Origin: Acuticoccus mangrovi
GTDB lineage: Bacteria; Pseudomonadota; Alphaproteobacteria; Rhizobiales; Amorphaceae
Length of the DNA stretch: 64,000 nucleotides
Direction: 5' to 3'
Assembly (NCBI RefSeq): GCF_016411865.1
Contig: NZ_JAEKJA010000021.1
Span: 97,627 to 161,626, forward strand
Shown here: piece by piece, positions 44,390-53,807 of the stretch
Layout: each line of letters starts with the position of its first letter
How positions within the stretch are numbered: the first letter of the stretch is position 1
Made by a program: the position numbers and the translations under genes
Notes under the pieces: model-generated
Seen by the model: only the letters and a program-made list of their open reading frames with translations
What the model was told of the DNA's origin: nothing
Database searches by the model: none

Positions 44390-44416
44390 TTGTCAACTAT
44401 GACAAAATTGGCGACG
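44390..44416 (-). promoter_or_regulatory. Candidate LysR binding site upstream of uraD
   Basis: On the minus strand the core CCAATTTTGTCAT is identical to the core of the element at 45435-45461. Over 27 bases the two match at 23. The site also contains an inverted repeat TTGTCA-ACTA-TGACAA (44390-44405 on the plus strand), and this shape suits a LysR-type regulator. It is about 50 bases before uraD. Confidence 0.6.
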
Positions 44417-44463
44417 TGCCGTTCGAGAAATTCGAATAGCCTGCGGCGTCGGGCGAGCGCGGA

Positions 44464-45405
44464 CTATGCGTGCGCCGCGCGGCGGGCCCGCACCTTTCCC
44501 AGCAACTCGGCGAGGACCTTCTCGACGATCTCGCCGGCGATGCGGCTGACGCGGGGCAGGCTGCGGCGCGTGCTGATAACGAGGGCGATCGACTGCGGCG
44601 ACGCCGTGCGGTCCGACACCGGCACGAACACGAGGCGGCCGTCGAGGATCTCGGGCGCGGCGTCGAGCTCCGAGGTGATTGCGACGTGGCTTCCCGCCGC
44701 CGCGAGATGCTTGACGAGCTGCAGCGAGTTGGTGGCGATCGGCGGCCCGCCTTCGGAGAACATCCAGCCGTGCCGCGCCTCCAGGATGCGGCGGATCGCG
44801 AGGGCATGGCTCTGCAGCACGATCGCGTGGCGCGTCGCCTCCTTCAGCGTCGTGCTCGGCTCGGCGGCGAGCGGATGCCCGGGCGCGACCACGCAGCCGA
44901 GCGGCAGCGTCTCGCTCCACAGCGTGTGGAGGTCGCGGTTCGGCCGCACGTTGAAGGCGAGGGCGAGATCGATCTCGCCCTCGGTCAGCGCTCCCGGGAC
45001 GCCGTCCGGCGGCATCACCTCCACGTCGATCTGGAGCTTCGGGAAGCGGGCGAACACGGCGTTCAGGATTGCCGGGACGACCCCGTTGACCATCGAGTCC
45101 ATCGCCGCGAGGCGGATGTGGCCGACCTCCGAGCCCTGCATCTGTTTGATGTCGGACCAGATGCGCCGCTCGTCCGCGCGCCAGCGGCGGGCGAGGACCA
45201 GAAAGCTCTCGCCCGCCGGACTGAGCGCCATCCCGCCGCTCTGCCGCTCGAAGAGCTGCACGCCGAGCTTGTCCTCGAGGAGGACGATCTGGCGATCGAT
45301 CGCCGAGGCGGAGATGCCGATCTCCCGCGACGCCGCCTGAATGGAGCCGGCCGCGGCCACCGCCTCGATATAGAGAACGCCCCGGGGAACGAGGTGAAGA
45401 GCCAT
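44464..45405 (-). CDS. LysR-family transcriptional regulator
   Basis: The 313-residue protein has an N-terminal winged helix (LYIEAVAAAGSIQAASREIGISASAIDRQIVLLEDKLGVQLFERQSGGMALSPAGE) typical of LysR regulators. A substrate-binding-type effector domain starts near residue 90 (GHIRLAAMDSMVNGVVPAIL). The ATG at 45405 was chosen because the upstream extension does not resemble the family. It is divergent from the TRAP operon and is followed downstream by uraD on the same strand. A shared 27-bp element links the three units. The ligand may be a purine catabolite, which is inferred from uraD. Confidence 0.9.
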   Translation of the reverse strand: MALHLVPRGVLYIEAVAAAGSIQAASREIGISASAIDRQIVLLEDKLGVQLFERQSGGMALSPAGESFLVLARRWRADERRIWSDIKQMQGSEVGHIRLAAMDSMVNGVVPAILNAVFARFPKLQIDVEVMPPDGVPGALTEGEIDLALAFNVRPNRDLHTLWSETLPLGCVVAPGHPLAAEPSTTLKEATRHAIVLQSHALAIRRILEARHGWMFSEGGPPIATNSLQLVKHLAAAGSHVAITSELDAAPEILDGRLVFVPVSDRTASPQSIALVISTRRSLPRVSRIAGEIVEKVLAELLGKVRARRAAHA

Positions 45406-45434
45406 CGCGCACCATTCTAATTTTGCGCATGAAG

Positions 45435-45461
45435 CGTCACCAATTTTGTCATGGATGGCAA
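45435..45461 (+). promoter_or_regulatory. Candidate LysR binding site in the lysR-TRAP divergent promoter
   Basis: Core CCAATTTTGTCAT (45440-45452) matches the uraD upstream element, and 23 of 27 bases agree over the full site. It lies 30 bases upstream of lysR and about 100 bases upstream of the TRAP binding-protein gene. That position allows both autoregulation and activation. Confidence 0.6.
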
Positions 45462-45564
45462 TGCTCGGACGCGGCAACCTCTGCTCATCGCATCATCCGC
45501 GGCCGACGTCGGGCCGCGATCGGAACCGCCACCGTCTTCACAGGGAACCGCCGAGGTAGAGCCC

Positions 45565-46548
45565 ATGAACAAGATGCTACTTCCCGTCGTCGCCGGCACG
45601 CTCGCGGCGCTGACGTGTGCTGCCGAAGCCGAGACGATCCGCGTCGCCGGCAACTTCGCCACCGAGCATTCCTCGAGCCTCGCCATGGAGGTCTTCAAGA
45701 AGGAGCTCGAGGAGGCGACCGGCGGCGGCGTCACTGTCGACGTCTTCCCGGCACAGCAGCTCGGTGGCGCGGCCGAGAACGTTCAGGCCGTCAAGCTCGG
45801 CGCGGTCGAGATCATCTGGGTGGGCTCGGCCTATCTCAGCCGCACGGTGCCCGACCTCGCCGCCATCTCGCTGCCCTTCCAGTTCGCCGATCGTGCGGAC
45901 GCGTTCGCCGTCGTCGACGGCCCGGTCGGCGAGGCCATCGATGCCAAGCTCGCCGAGGAGGGCATGACGTCGCTCGGCTACATGGAGCTCGGCTTCCGTC
46001 AGCTCACCAACAACGTGCGGCCGGTGGCTTCGGTCGAGGACATCGACGGCCTCAAGATCCGCCTGCAGCCCAACGAGACCCATCTCGCCACCTTCCGCGC
46101 CCTCGGCGCCAACCCGGTCGCCATGGACGTCAAGGAGCTCTACTCTGCGCTGGAGCAGGGCGTGATCGACGGCCAGGAGAACCCCTTCGCCATCATCAAC
46201 GTGGCCGGCTACGCTGAAGTGCAGAAGTACGTGTCGAACACCAGCCACTTCTTCGACTTCATCTCCATCGTCGCCAATCGCAAGAAGCTCGAGGCGATGG
46301 ATCCCGCGACGCAGGCGGCGATCCGCGAGGCGATGGCGAAGGCGATCGCCTTCCAGCGTGCGCTCGCCGCCGAGCAGGACGCCGCCGCGCTCGACAAGCT
46401 GATCGCCGACGGGATGACCTACACCGAGGTCTCGCCGGAGTTCGCCGCGGCCCTGCGCGAGACGACCGCGCCCGTCGCCGAAGAGGCCAAGGCCAAGCTC
46501 TCGCCGGAGATCGCCGCCCTGCTCGGCACCCCGACGGTCGGCCAGTAA
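45565..46548 (+). CDS. TRAP transporter periplasmic substrate-binding protein (DctP family)
   Basis: The 327-residue protein has a Sec signal peptide (MNKMLLPVVAGTLAALTCAAEA) and the DctP fold. FPAQQLGGAAENVQAVKLGAVEI is the ligand-proximal region, LKIRLQPNETHLATFRALGANPVAM contains the conserved Arg that usually holds a carboxylate, and LYSALEQGVIDGQENPF follows. The Arg in KIRLQPN suggests an acidic ligand. A LysR gene is divergent and uraD is probably in the same regulon, so an allantoin- or urate-like acid is possible, which is inference. Confidence 0.9.
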   Translation: MNKMLLPVVAGTLAALTCAAEAETIRVAGNFATEHSSSLAMEVFKKELEEATGGGVTVDVFPAQQLGGAAENVQAVKLGAVEIIWVGSAYLSRTVPDLAAISLPFQFADRADAFAVVDGPVGEAIDAKLAEEGMTSLGYMELGFRQLTNNVRPVASVEDIDGLKIRLQPNETHLATFRALGANPVAMDVKELYSALEQGVIDGQENPFAIINVAGYAEVQKYVSNTSHFFDFISIVANRKKLEAMDPATQAAIREAMAKAIAFQRALAAEQDAAALDKLIADGMTYTEVSPEFAAALRETTAPVAEEAKAKLSPEIAALLGTPTVGQ

Positions 46549-46564
46549 GCGGCGGGGCAGGTCG

Positions 46565-47095
46565 GTGGCGTCCATCAGACGGATCGCCTTGGGGGTCTTG
46601 GCGGGCATCGACACCGGTGCCCGCCTTCTCGTCATCGTCTGCGTCGCCGTGATGGTGACGGTGGTCTCGGCCCAGGTCGGCATGCGCTACCTCCTCAATT
46701 CCTCCATCGACTGGGCGCAGGAGGTGTCGCGGTTCGCCTTCGTCGCCACCGTCTTCCTCGCGATCCCGCTCGGACTGCGCGACCGCGCCCACGTGGGGAT
46801 CGACATCCTGGTGAGCCGCTTCCCGGCGGCGCTGCGCGACGCGCTCGCCCGCGCCCTCGCGCTCCTCGCCGCCGCCATGCTCCTCGTCGTCTTCGCGACG
46901 GCGATCCGCGTCGCGGGCGCGACCTGGTCGGAGCGGCTCGGCTCGCTCGACATCACCTCGAGCGTGTTCTTCATGCCGGTCATCGTCAGCGCCCTTCACA
47001 CCGCGCTTCACCTCATCGCCGAGGCGCTGTGGCCGAGAGACACCGCCGCGCTCGTCCCGCCCGAAGGCGATGGCGTCCTGGAGCAGCCGTCATGA
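46565..47095 (+). CDS. TRAP transporter small permease (DctQ family)
   Basis: The 176-residue protein has four hydrophobic segments with the DctQ motif YLLNSSIDWAQEVSRFAFVATVFLAIPLGLRDRAHVGID. The GTG at 46565 is 16 bases after the binding-protein stop, and the stop overlaps the large permease start by ATGA. It acts with the large subunit in sodium-driven uptake. Confidence 0.88.
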   Translation: MASIRRIALGVLAGIDTGARLLVIVCVAVMVTVVSAQVGMRYLLNSSIDWAQEVSRFAFVATVFLAIPLGLRDRAHVGIDILVSRFPAALRDALARALALLAAAMLLVVFATAIRVAGATWSERLGSLDITSSVFFMPVIVSALHTALHLIAEALWPRDTAALVPPEGDGVLEQPS

Positions 47096-48372
47096 GCCTT
47101 GCCGTGATCGCCGTCTTCCTCGGCCTCGCGATCGTCGGGATGCCGCTCGCCTTCGCGCTCGGCGTCGCGGCGCTCGCGGGGCTTCTGATGGCGGACTTCG
47201 ACCTCGCGATCCTGCCGACGCGGCTGATGAATGCGGTCGATTCGTTCCCGCTGATGTCGATCCCGCTCTTCATGCTGACCGGGGAGGTGATGCTGAAGGC
47301 CGGCATCATGGACCGCCTGGTGGAGCTCGCGAACGCCTTCATCGGGCGTATGCGTGGCGGGCTCGCACAGGTCGCGATCGTTTCTGGCGCGGGGCTCGCC
47401 TCGGTCTCGGGCGCGGCCGTTGCCGACGCCTCGGCACTTTCCTCCACGCTGGTGCCGTCGCTGAAGAACGAATACGGGCTCGGCTTCTCGGCCGGCATCG
47501 TCGCGGCCGCGGCCAATCTCGGCCCGATCATCCCGCCGTCCGGCGCGATGATCGTCTACGCCTACATGGCGGGCTCGAGCGTCTCGGTCGGCGGCCTCTT
47601 CATGGCCGGCGTGGTGCCGGGGCTGATCCTGTTCGTCGTCTTGATGGCGCTCTGCTCGCTGATCTCGTGGCGGCGCGGCTATCCGGTGACCGGCGCGCCG
47701 ATCTCGCTCGCCAACATCCTCCGTCAACTGCGGCGCAACGGGCTCGTCATCCTCCTGCCCATCATGGTGATCGGCGGGATCGTCGGCGGGGCCTTCACAC
47801 CCACCGAGGGCGCCGCTGTCGGCTGCTGCTACGCGCTCTTTCTCGGCTTCTGCGTCACCCGACGGCTGCGGCTCGCCGATCTTCCGGACGTGATCGTCAC
47901 CGCGGCGAAGACCACGGCGGTGGTCGGCGCGATGATCGCCTTCGCCTCCACGGTCACCTTCCTCTTCACCATCGACATGCTCCCTCTCAAGCTCGCCGGC
48001 CTCGTCGAGGGGATCACGCGGGACCCGTCGGCCTTTCTCTGGCTGATCGCGGGGATGCTCCTGGTGGTGGGAATGTTCCTGGAATCGAACGCCGCCTACA
48101 TCATGCTCGTGCCGCTCTTCCACCCGATCGCGGTGGCGTACGGCATCGACCCGCTGCACTTCGGCTTCCTGTTCGTCCTGAACCTCGTGATCGGGATGCT
48201 GACGCCGCCGGTCGGAGTGATCCTCTTCGTCGTCTGCGGGATCACCAAGGTCGACATGGGGACGCTGGTGCGCGAGAGCTGGCCCTTCATCGCGGCGATG
48301 TACGCGCTTTTGGCTCTCTGCATCGTATGTCCGACCCTCGTCACGGCACTCCCCCGGGCCATGGGGTACTGA
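47092..48372 (+). CDS. TRAP transporter large permease (DctM family)
   Basis: This 426-residue integral membrane protein has about 12 helices. GAGLASVSGAAVADASALSSTLVPSL and ANLGPIIPPSGAMIVYAYMA are the two conserved hairpin-type blocks of the DctM family, and FTPTEGAAVGCCYAL lies mid-protein. The start overlaps the small permease gene. It completes a three-gene secondary transporter. The 667-bp gap after its stop holds no obvious gene. Confidence 0.92.
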   Translation: MSLAVIAVFLGLAIVGMPLAFALGVAALAGLLMADFDLAILPTRLMNAVDSFPLMSIPLFMLTGEVMLKAGIMDRLVELANAFIGRMRGGLAQVAIVSGAGLASVSGAAVADASALSSTLVPSLKNEYGLGFSAGIVAAAANLGPIIPPSGAMIVYAYMAGSSVSVGGLFMAGVVPGLILFVVLMALCSLISWRRGYPVTGAPISLANILRQLRRNGLVILLPIMVIGGIVGGAFTPTEGAAVGCCYALFLGFCVTRRLRLADLPDVIVTAAKTTAVVGAMIAFASTVTFLFTIDMLPLKLAGLVEGITRDPSAFLWLIAGMLLVVGMFLESNAAYIMLVPLFHPIAVAYGIDPLHFGFLFVLNLVIGMLTPPVGVILFVVCGITKVDMGTLVRESWPFIAAMYALLALCIVCPTLVTALPRAMGY

Positions 48373-49039
48373 CCAGAACGGCGTGTGGCGTGGTCAGGAT
48401 CTCGTAGCGACGTCGACGTGGTCTCGCCGCCGACAGGAGCGCAGCGTTCCACGTCCGGATCACTGCGCATCTCGACTATGGCTCCCGAAGAAGGCTGCGC
48501 AAACAAAACAGGCCGGCGATCTGAGGTTCTCGCCAACTCCCCAAAGGTTGGATGGCGAGCCATCCACGGTTGTGACGCGTCTCCGGAATGCCAGCGATAC
48601 GGCATGACCCGGCGTCAGAGCTTTCGCGATTGGATGGTTTCGGCTTCTGAACCCTGCCTTGGGTATAGTGTTCGTGCTTTGGTCTAGAGTTTAGTCGGCA
48701 AAAAGGCAGACGAACATGTTTACCCTTTAGGAATTCATGCCGTCGAGCGGGCGGGGAACGTCCCGAGAGGCGCTTGAGCGCTCTGTTGGCGAGCGCTCAA
48801 TTCGAGATCTTCGGGTCTGCGTTTCGGATCGTCTTGGCGGGGCTGTGCGCGGTGGCCGGCAAGACGTTGCGTCCGATGGTCGAGGTCTCGGCTCGCCGCA
48901 TTGTGGCCTGACTGTATTGCATACGGCACTCAAGTCTGCATACATTGCGGCCATGTGCTGAGGTCGGCAGACCGGTGCACCCGTCGCCGGGGCAACAATT
49001 CGGCGATTTTGATCGGCAATCCGCAACGAGGAGCATACG
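48373..49039. other. Intergenic region, no supported gene
   Basis: No convincing coding region is visible in this 667-bp stretch. TGGATGGC-GA-GCCATCCA (48549-48566) is an 8-bp-stem hairpin that might end the TRAP transcript. AATGTATGCAGA on the minus strand (48935-48946) resembles a motif before the TPP enzyme gene. ATTGCATACGG lies just before it. The downstream amino-acid ABC operon promoter should be near 48930-49000. Confidence 0.45.
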
Positions 49040-49891
49040 ATGGATAGACGCGAGGTTCTCATGTTGTCCGGCCTGACGGCGGCGGCGACGCTCACGATGG
49101 CAACGTCGGGGGCCCAGGCGCAGGAAATCGCGGAGCCGACCTCTTCCAACCTGAACCAGATTCGCGAAAGCGGCGAGCTGCGGCTCGGCGTGATCCCGAA
49201 CCAGGAGCCGCACTTCCACCGCGACATCAACACCGGCGTGTGGTCCGGCGCGGCGCTGACGATGGCGAACAACCTCGCCGGCATCCTCGGCGTCGAGGTC
49301 GTCCCGCACGAGACCACCTGGACCAACGCGGTGACGGATCTGCGCACCAACAAGATCGATCTCGCCTTCGGTCTGCAGCCCACCCCGACCCGTGCCCTGG
49401 CGGTGGACTTCAGCGCGCCGCTCTACAACAACGCCTATGTCTGTGTGACCCGTCGCGGTCAGCCCGAGCCGACCGAATGGGCCGAGCTCAACACGCCGGA
49501 CACCCGCCTCTCCGTGGTGCAGGGCACGACCTACGAGATCATCGCCCGCCGGCTCGTGCCGCAAGCCTCGATCACCGCCTACAAGAGCCGCGACGACTCC
49601 CTTCTGTCGCTCGTCGCCGGCCACTCCGACTATGCGATCGACGGCGCGATCCTCGCGATCAAGCAGATCAAGGCGAACCCCTCCATCGGCAGCATCACGG
49701 TTCCGACGCCGATCGTCGCCCTGCCGTCGTGCGCGGCGATGCGGATCGACACCGACAAGCGTCTGCGCGACATCATGAGCGTGTGGGCCGCGCACAATCG
49801 GGCGCTCGGGCAGACGCGCGAGTGGGTCGTCGAGGCCTTCCAGCTCGCGGGCGTCGAGCCCGAGGACGTGCCGGACGCGGTCCAGTTCTGA
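49040..49891 (+). CDS. Amino-acid-type ABC transporter substrate-binding protein (family 3)
   Basis: The 283-residue protein is a class 3 extracellular binding protein. It starts with a Tat-like signal (MDRREVLMLSGLTAAATL), then ESGELRLGVIPNQEPHFHRD and DLRTNKIDLAFGLQPTPTRALAVDFSAPLY, the typical ligand-binding segments. It ends in GQTREWVVEAFQLAGV. Polar amino acids or opines are the usual ligands. An aminotransferase starts 24 bases downstream, and the ABC permease and ATPase follow two genes later, which suggests that the imported compound is an amino acid transaminated on entry. Confidence 0.88.
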   Translation: MDRREVLMLSGLTAAATLTMATSGAQAQEIAEPTSSNLNQIRESGELRLGVIPNQEPHFHRDINTGVWSGAALTMANNLAGILGVEVVPHETTWTNAVTDLRTNKIDLAFGLQPTPTRALAVDFSAPLYNNAYVCVTRRGQPEPTEWAELNTPDTRLSVVQGTTYEIIARRLVPQASITAYKSRDDSLLSLVAGHSDYAIDGAILAIKQIKANPSIGSITVPTPIVALPSCAAMRIDTDKRLRDIMSVWAAHNRALGQTREWVVEAFQLAGVEPEDVPDAVQF

Positions 49892-49914
49892 CGAGGCCTT
49901 CAGGCAAAATCAGA

Positions 49915-51108
49915 ATGACAGGCTACAGATTTTCCCTGCGTAGCGATCAAACGGCCGGCTACGAGCATCCGCCGGCCGTCAGGGATGCCATCAAGCTCAG
50001 CGGCGGGTCGGCCTTCGGGCCGACCATGCCGGACGTGGTTCAGGCCGCCATGACGGCGGCCGGCGAGTATCGCACCGAAGTCATGCAGTACGGCCCGCTG
50101 ATGGGGCTGCCGGACCTGCGCGAAGCGTTGGCGGCGTTCGAGCGGAAGGACGGCGTCGACTGCACCGCCGACAACATCCTCGTGACGAGCGGAGCCAAGC
50201 AGGCGATCGAATTGATCTGCCGGACCTTCCTCGACGAGGGCGACCTGATGGTCGTCTCGGCCCCGACCTACGTCACCGCCATTCCGATCTTCGTCGGCGC
50301 CGGCGCGCGCTTCATGAACATCGGCCAGGACGCGGACGGGATGAACGTTCCCGAGCTCGCCGAGAAGCTCGCGGCGCTGCATCGTGACGGGATGCGGATG
50401 CCCAAGCTCATCTACGACATCCCGGACCACCACAATCCCGCCGGGCTCGTCCTCAGCCTGGAACGCCGGCACCAGATGCTGGAGCTGGCGCGCACCTACA
50501 ACATCGTCATCATCGAGGATCAGACCTACCGGCACATCCGCTTCGAAGGGGAGGCGCTGCCCTCGATCCGGTCCCTCGACGACGGCACCCACGTGCTTCC
50601 CGTCAACACGCTGTCGAAGCTCCTCGCGCCCGGCATGCGCCTCGGCTGGACGGTGGCGCCGACGGCTCTGCTGCCGCGTCTCGCCAACTTCAAGGCCGAG
50701 GGCGGCACCTCGCCGTTCCTGCAGCGCGTCGCGGTGGAGGTGCTGCGCCACGGCGGGGTCGAGGAGCATCTGTCGCTGGTGATCCCCGAGCTCGGTCGGC
50801 ACCGCGATGCGATGCTGGCAGCGCTCGCCAAGGAGCTGCCGGAGGCGCACGTGACCGTGCCGAAGGGTGGTTTCTTCCTGTGGGTGAGCTTCGACGGGGT
50901 CGATGCCGACGACGTCTATGGGGCGGGCCTGCGCCACGGTGTGGTAACCTATCCGGGAAGTATCTGCTTCGCTTCCGAACCCGACCGCAGCCATCTGCGG
51001 CTCTCCTACAGCCAGGCCAGTCCCGAACAGATTGAAGAAGGTATCAGGCGGTTGGCCGCGGCCTACCGAGACGTGGCCTTCTCGAACCGGAAACACGTTG
51101 TTGCATAA
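49915..51108 (+). CDS. PLP-dependent class I/II aminotransferase
   Basis: The 397-residue fold-type I aminotransferase has TSGAKQAIELICRTF near residue 91, DIPDHHNPAGLVLS with the conserved Asn174, and EDQTYRHIRFEG with Asp202. NTLSKLLAPGMRLGW contains the PLP lysine K235, and Arg in LRLSYSQ near the C-terminus binds the carboxylate. Sequence style is like 2-aminoadipate and MocR-domain-type aminotransferases. The PDHHNPAG sequence replaces the more common PDFQNPTG. It is embedded in an ABC import operon, so it probably converts the imported amino acid to a 2-oxo acid. Confidence 0.9.
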   Translation: MTGYRFSLRSDQTAGYEHPPAVRDAIKLSGGSAFGPTMPDVVQAAMTAAGEYRTEVMQYGPLMGLPDLREALAAFERKDGVDCTADNILVTSGAKQAIELICRTFLDEGDLMVVSAPTYVTAIPIFVGAGARFMNIGQDADGMNVPELAEKLAALHRDGMRMPKLIYDIPDHHNPAGLVLSLERRHQMLELARTYNIVIIEDQTYRHIRFEGEALPSIRSLDDGTHVLPVNTLSKLLAPGMRLGWTVAPTALLPRLANFKAEGGTSPFLQRVAVEVLRHGGVEEHLSLVIPELGRHRDAMLAALAKELPEAHVTVPKGGFFLWVSFDGVDADDVYGAGLRHGVVTYPGSICFASEPDRSHLRLSYSQASPEQIEEGIRRLAAAYRDVAFSNRKHVVA

Positions 51109-52060
51109 GATTCTCTACTTCGCGCTCGCCGATCAGGCGCTCTACGATCTGATCGGCAGTCACGTCCCCGAGGGCTGCGAGCTCGTGACGTTGTCCTCGG
51201 ACTCGGACGAGGAGCGGCTCGCCCGGCTCGCCGAGGCCGAGGTGATCGTCCTCGCCGGCAAGCATCTCGATCGCCGCTACATCGAGGCGGCACCGCATCT
51301 CAAGCTGGTGAACTTCCAGGGCGTCGGGTACCACGACGCGGCCGACATCGAGACGCTCAAGGCGCACGGCATCCCGTTCGCCATCGCCCCCGGCGGCACG
51401 GCCGAGGGCGTCAGCGAGCACACGATCATGATGATCCTCGCCACCTACAAGCGCCTCGCCTTCATGGATTCGGAAATCCGCGCCGGCGTGTGGCATGCGC
51501 ACGACATGCGCCCGAAGTGCCGCCAGCTCTACGGCAAGGTGGTCGGTATCCTCGGGCTCGGCCGGATCGGGCGCGCCGTCGCGTCCCGGCTGCAGGCCTT
51601 CGGGGTGAAGGTCATCTACAACGACATCGCGGCGATCCCGCCGGAGGTGGAGGCCCAATGCGGGGCGGAGGCGGTGAGCTTCGACGAGCTCGTCGAGCGC
51701 TCCGACGTGCTCACCCTGCACGTCCCCCTGACCGAGCTGACGGCGGACATCATGAACGCGGAGACCATCGCGCGCATGAAGCCCGGGGCGATCCTCGTCA
51801 ACTGTGCCCGCGGGGGCGTGGTGAACGAGCCGGCGCTGCTCGCGGCGCTGCAGAGCGGGCACCTCGCCGGCGCAGGGCTCGACGTGCGCGCCAGCGAGCC
51901 GCCGAAGCAGCCCGACCCGTTCGCCACCCTCGAGAACGTGGTGATGACCCCCCACGTCGCGCCGGGCACGCTGGACGCCATGCACATGAAGATGGCCGAC
52001 GTCTTCGAGAACGTGCGGCGGCTCTATGCGGGCGAGGAAATCCGGGACCGGATCGTCTGA
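51098..52060 (+). CDS. D-isomer-specific 2-hydroxyacid dehydrogenase
   Basis: The 320-residue protein has the NAD-binding motif GILGLGRIGRAVASRLQAFGVKV, a catalytic Arg in NCARGGVVNE, an acidic partner in LDVRASEPP, and a His in MTPHVAPGT. Only TTG or farther TTG starts are available. TTG 51098/51101, overlapping the aminotransferase stop, fits the family N-terminus (HKILYFALADQ). Its position suggests reduction of the 2-oxo acid made by the aminotransferase, or oxidation of a 2-hydroxy acid. Confidence 0.87.
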   Translation: MLHKILYFALADQALYDLIGSHVPEGCELVTLSSDSDEERLARLAEAEVIVLAGKHLDRRYIEAAPHLKLVNFQGVGYHDAADIETLKAHGIPFAIAPGGTAEGVSEHTIMMILATYKRLAFMDSEIRAGVWHAHDMRPKCRQLYGKVVGILGLGRIGRAVASRLQAFGVKVIYNDIAAIPPEVEAQCGAEAVSFDELVERSDVLTLHVPLTELTADIMNAETIARMKPGAILVNCARGGVVNEPALLAALQSGHLAGAGLDVRASEPPKQPDPFATLENVVMTPHVAPGTLDAMHMKMADVFENVRRLYAGEEIRDRIV

Positions 52061-52105
52061 TCCGCGCCGGCCACGCGCCGGGGCGTGACCGAACAGAGGT
52101 AGGGG

Positions 52106-52768
52106 ATGGGGTACGATTGGGATTTCGGGGCGATGGCGCCCTACATGCACCTGCTCTGGAAAGGGCTGGGCGTCACTTTTCTTTATACGATCGGAACGGT
52201 CATCTCCGGCGTCGCCATCGGCTTGATCGTGGGGCTCGTGCGCACGAACGCCTCGACCCCGGTCGCGCTCCCGTTTCGGGCCTATGTCGAGGTCTTCCGC
52301 TGCACTCCGCTGCTGGTGCAGCTCGTGTGGATGTACTACGCGCTGCCCGTTCTCCTCGGCGTCAGCATGAGCGCGGCCACCGCCGCCTTCCTGTCGCTGA
52401 CGCTTTATGGCGGCTCGTTCTATTCGGAGATCTTCCGCGGCGGCATCAAGGCCATCGACAAGGGGCAGTGGGAGGCCGGCCACGCCATCGGCATGCGCCG
52501 CGGCAAGATCTTCCGGCGGATCATCCTGCCGCAGGCCGTCAAGGTCATGATCCCCGCCTTCATCAACCAGACGGTCATGCAATTGAAGAACACATCCCTC
52601 GTCTCGACGGTGGCGGTGGGTGATCTCCTCTATCAAGGGTCGATCATCACCTCGACGATCTACCGGCCGCTGGAGGTCTACACGCTGGTCGCGGCGCTCT
52701 ACTTTATGATGCTGTTCCCGCTGACCCTCGTGTCGGGCTACGTCGAGCGTCGGATGGAGATCCGCTGA
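52106..52768 (+). CDS. Amino-acid ABC transporter permease (HisM/GlnP family)
   Basis: The 220-residue permease has five or six helices. The N-terminal helix is LLWKGLGVTFLYTIGTVISGVAIGLIVGLVRT. The EAA loop EAGHAIGMRRGKIFRRIILPQAVKVMIPAFINQ contacts the ATPase. One permease may act as a homodimer. The stop shares one base with the ATPase start codon. The partner binding protein is encoded three genes upstream in the same operon. Confidence 0.9.
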   Translation: MGYDWDFGAMAPYMHLLWKGLGVTFLYTIGTVISGVAIGLIVGLVRTNASTPVALPFRAYVEVFRCTPLLVQLVWMYYALPVLLGVSMSAATAAFLSLTLYGGSFYSEIFRGGIKAIDKGQWEAGHAIGMRRGKIFRRIILPQAVKVMIPAFINQTVMQLKNTSLVSTVAVGDLLYQGSIITSTIYRPLEVYTLVAALYFMMLFPLTLVSGYVERRMEIR

Positions 52769-53550
52769 TGATGGGCTCGGCAGACGACGTGGTTCTGGAG
52801 GCCGTCGACATCCGCAAGGCCTTCGGCACGCACGAGGTGCTCTGCGGCGCGAGCCTCAGCGTGCAGCGGCAGGAGGTGATCAGCATCATCGGCTCCAGCG
52901 GGTCGGGCAAGTCCACCTTCCTGCGCTGCCTCAATATGCTGGAGATCCCGCAGGGCGGACAGCTGCGGATCGGCGCGGAGACCTACGACTTCTCCCGTCT
53001 GCGCCGGCCGCCGCGGGACGCGCAGCTCGCGCGCTTGCGGCGCAACGTCGGCATGGTGTTCCAGCACTTCAATCTGTTCCCGCACAAGACGGCGATGGAG
53101 AACATCGTCGAGGGGCCGATCCAGGTTCTCGGTGAGAGCCCGAAGCAGGCGCGCGAAACCGGCATGGAGCTGTTGGTGAAGGTCGGCCTGCAGGACAAGG
53201 CGGACCAGTATCCCCAGCAGCTCTCCGGCGGCCAGAAGCAGCGTGTGGCGATCGCCCGCGCCTTGGCGATGCGGCCGGAGCTGATCCTCTTCGACGAGGT
53301 GACCTCCGCGCTCGACCCGGAGCTCGTCGGCGAAGTTCTCACCGTGCTGAAGGACCTCGCGGCGGAGGGGACGACAATGATCCTCGTGACCCACGAGATC
53401 GCCTTCGCCGCCGACATCTCCGACCGGGTCGGCTTCATGGTGGACGGGACCTTCGCCGAGCTCGGGACGCCGCAAGACGTCATCTACAACCCGAAGTCGG
53501 AACGCCTCGTCCGCTTCCTGGAGCGGTTCACGAGCGGCAACCGGATCTAG
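52768..53550 (+). CDS. Amino-acid ABC transporter ATP-binding protein (GlnQ/HisP family)
   Basis: The 260-residue ATPase has Walker A GSSGSGKST at 42-50, the Q-loop VFQHFNLFPH, the signature LSGGQKQRVA, Walker B LILFDEVTSALDPE and H-loop VTHEIAFA. The family is specific for polar amino acids and opines. It ends the first plus-strand set. The TPP enzyme starts 288 bases later. Confidence 0.92.
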   Translation: MMGSADDVVLEAVDIRKAFGTHEVLCGASLSVQRQEVISIIGSSGSGKSTFLRCLNMLEIPQGGQLRIGAETYDFSRLRRPPRDAQLARLRRNVGMVFQHFNLFPHKTAMENIVEGPIQVLGESPKQARETGMELLVKVGLQDKADQYPQQLSGGQKQRVAIARALAMRPELILFDEVTSALDPELVGEVLTVLKDLAAEGTTMILVTHEIAFAADISDRVGFMVDGTFAELGTPQDVIYNPKSERLVRFLERFTSGNRI

Positions 53551-53807
53551 CGGCTCGCGCCGGCGCCTCTTCGAGGGGCGGCGACGACGTCCGCGGCCGA
53601 GCGTGCCGCCGGACGCAACCCGGGACGGACGAGACGACCCCGGCCGCGTCGGTGGTCGATGCCGTTCGCGGCAGGGTCCCATGCGGCGGGCCGGCGAGGC
53701 CGCTCGCGCGCGCGGCAGTGGGTGCCAGGCCCACGAGAATGCGGATCGGACATCGGTTTTTGCTGGCGCAACGCCTTGCTTGGTCGGGTCGATCCAAGGT
53801 ATTCATT

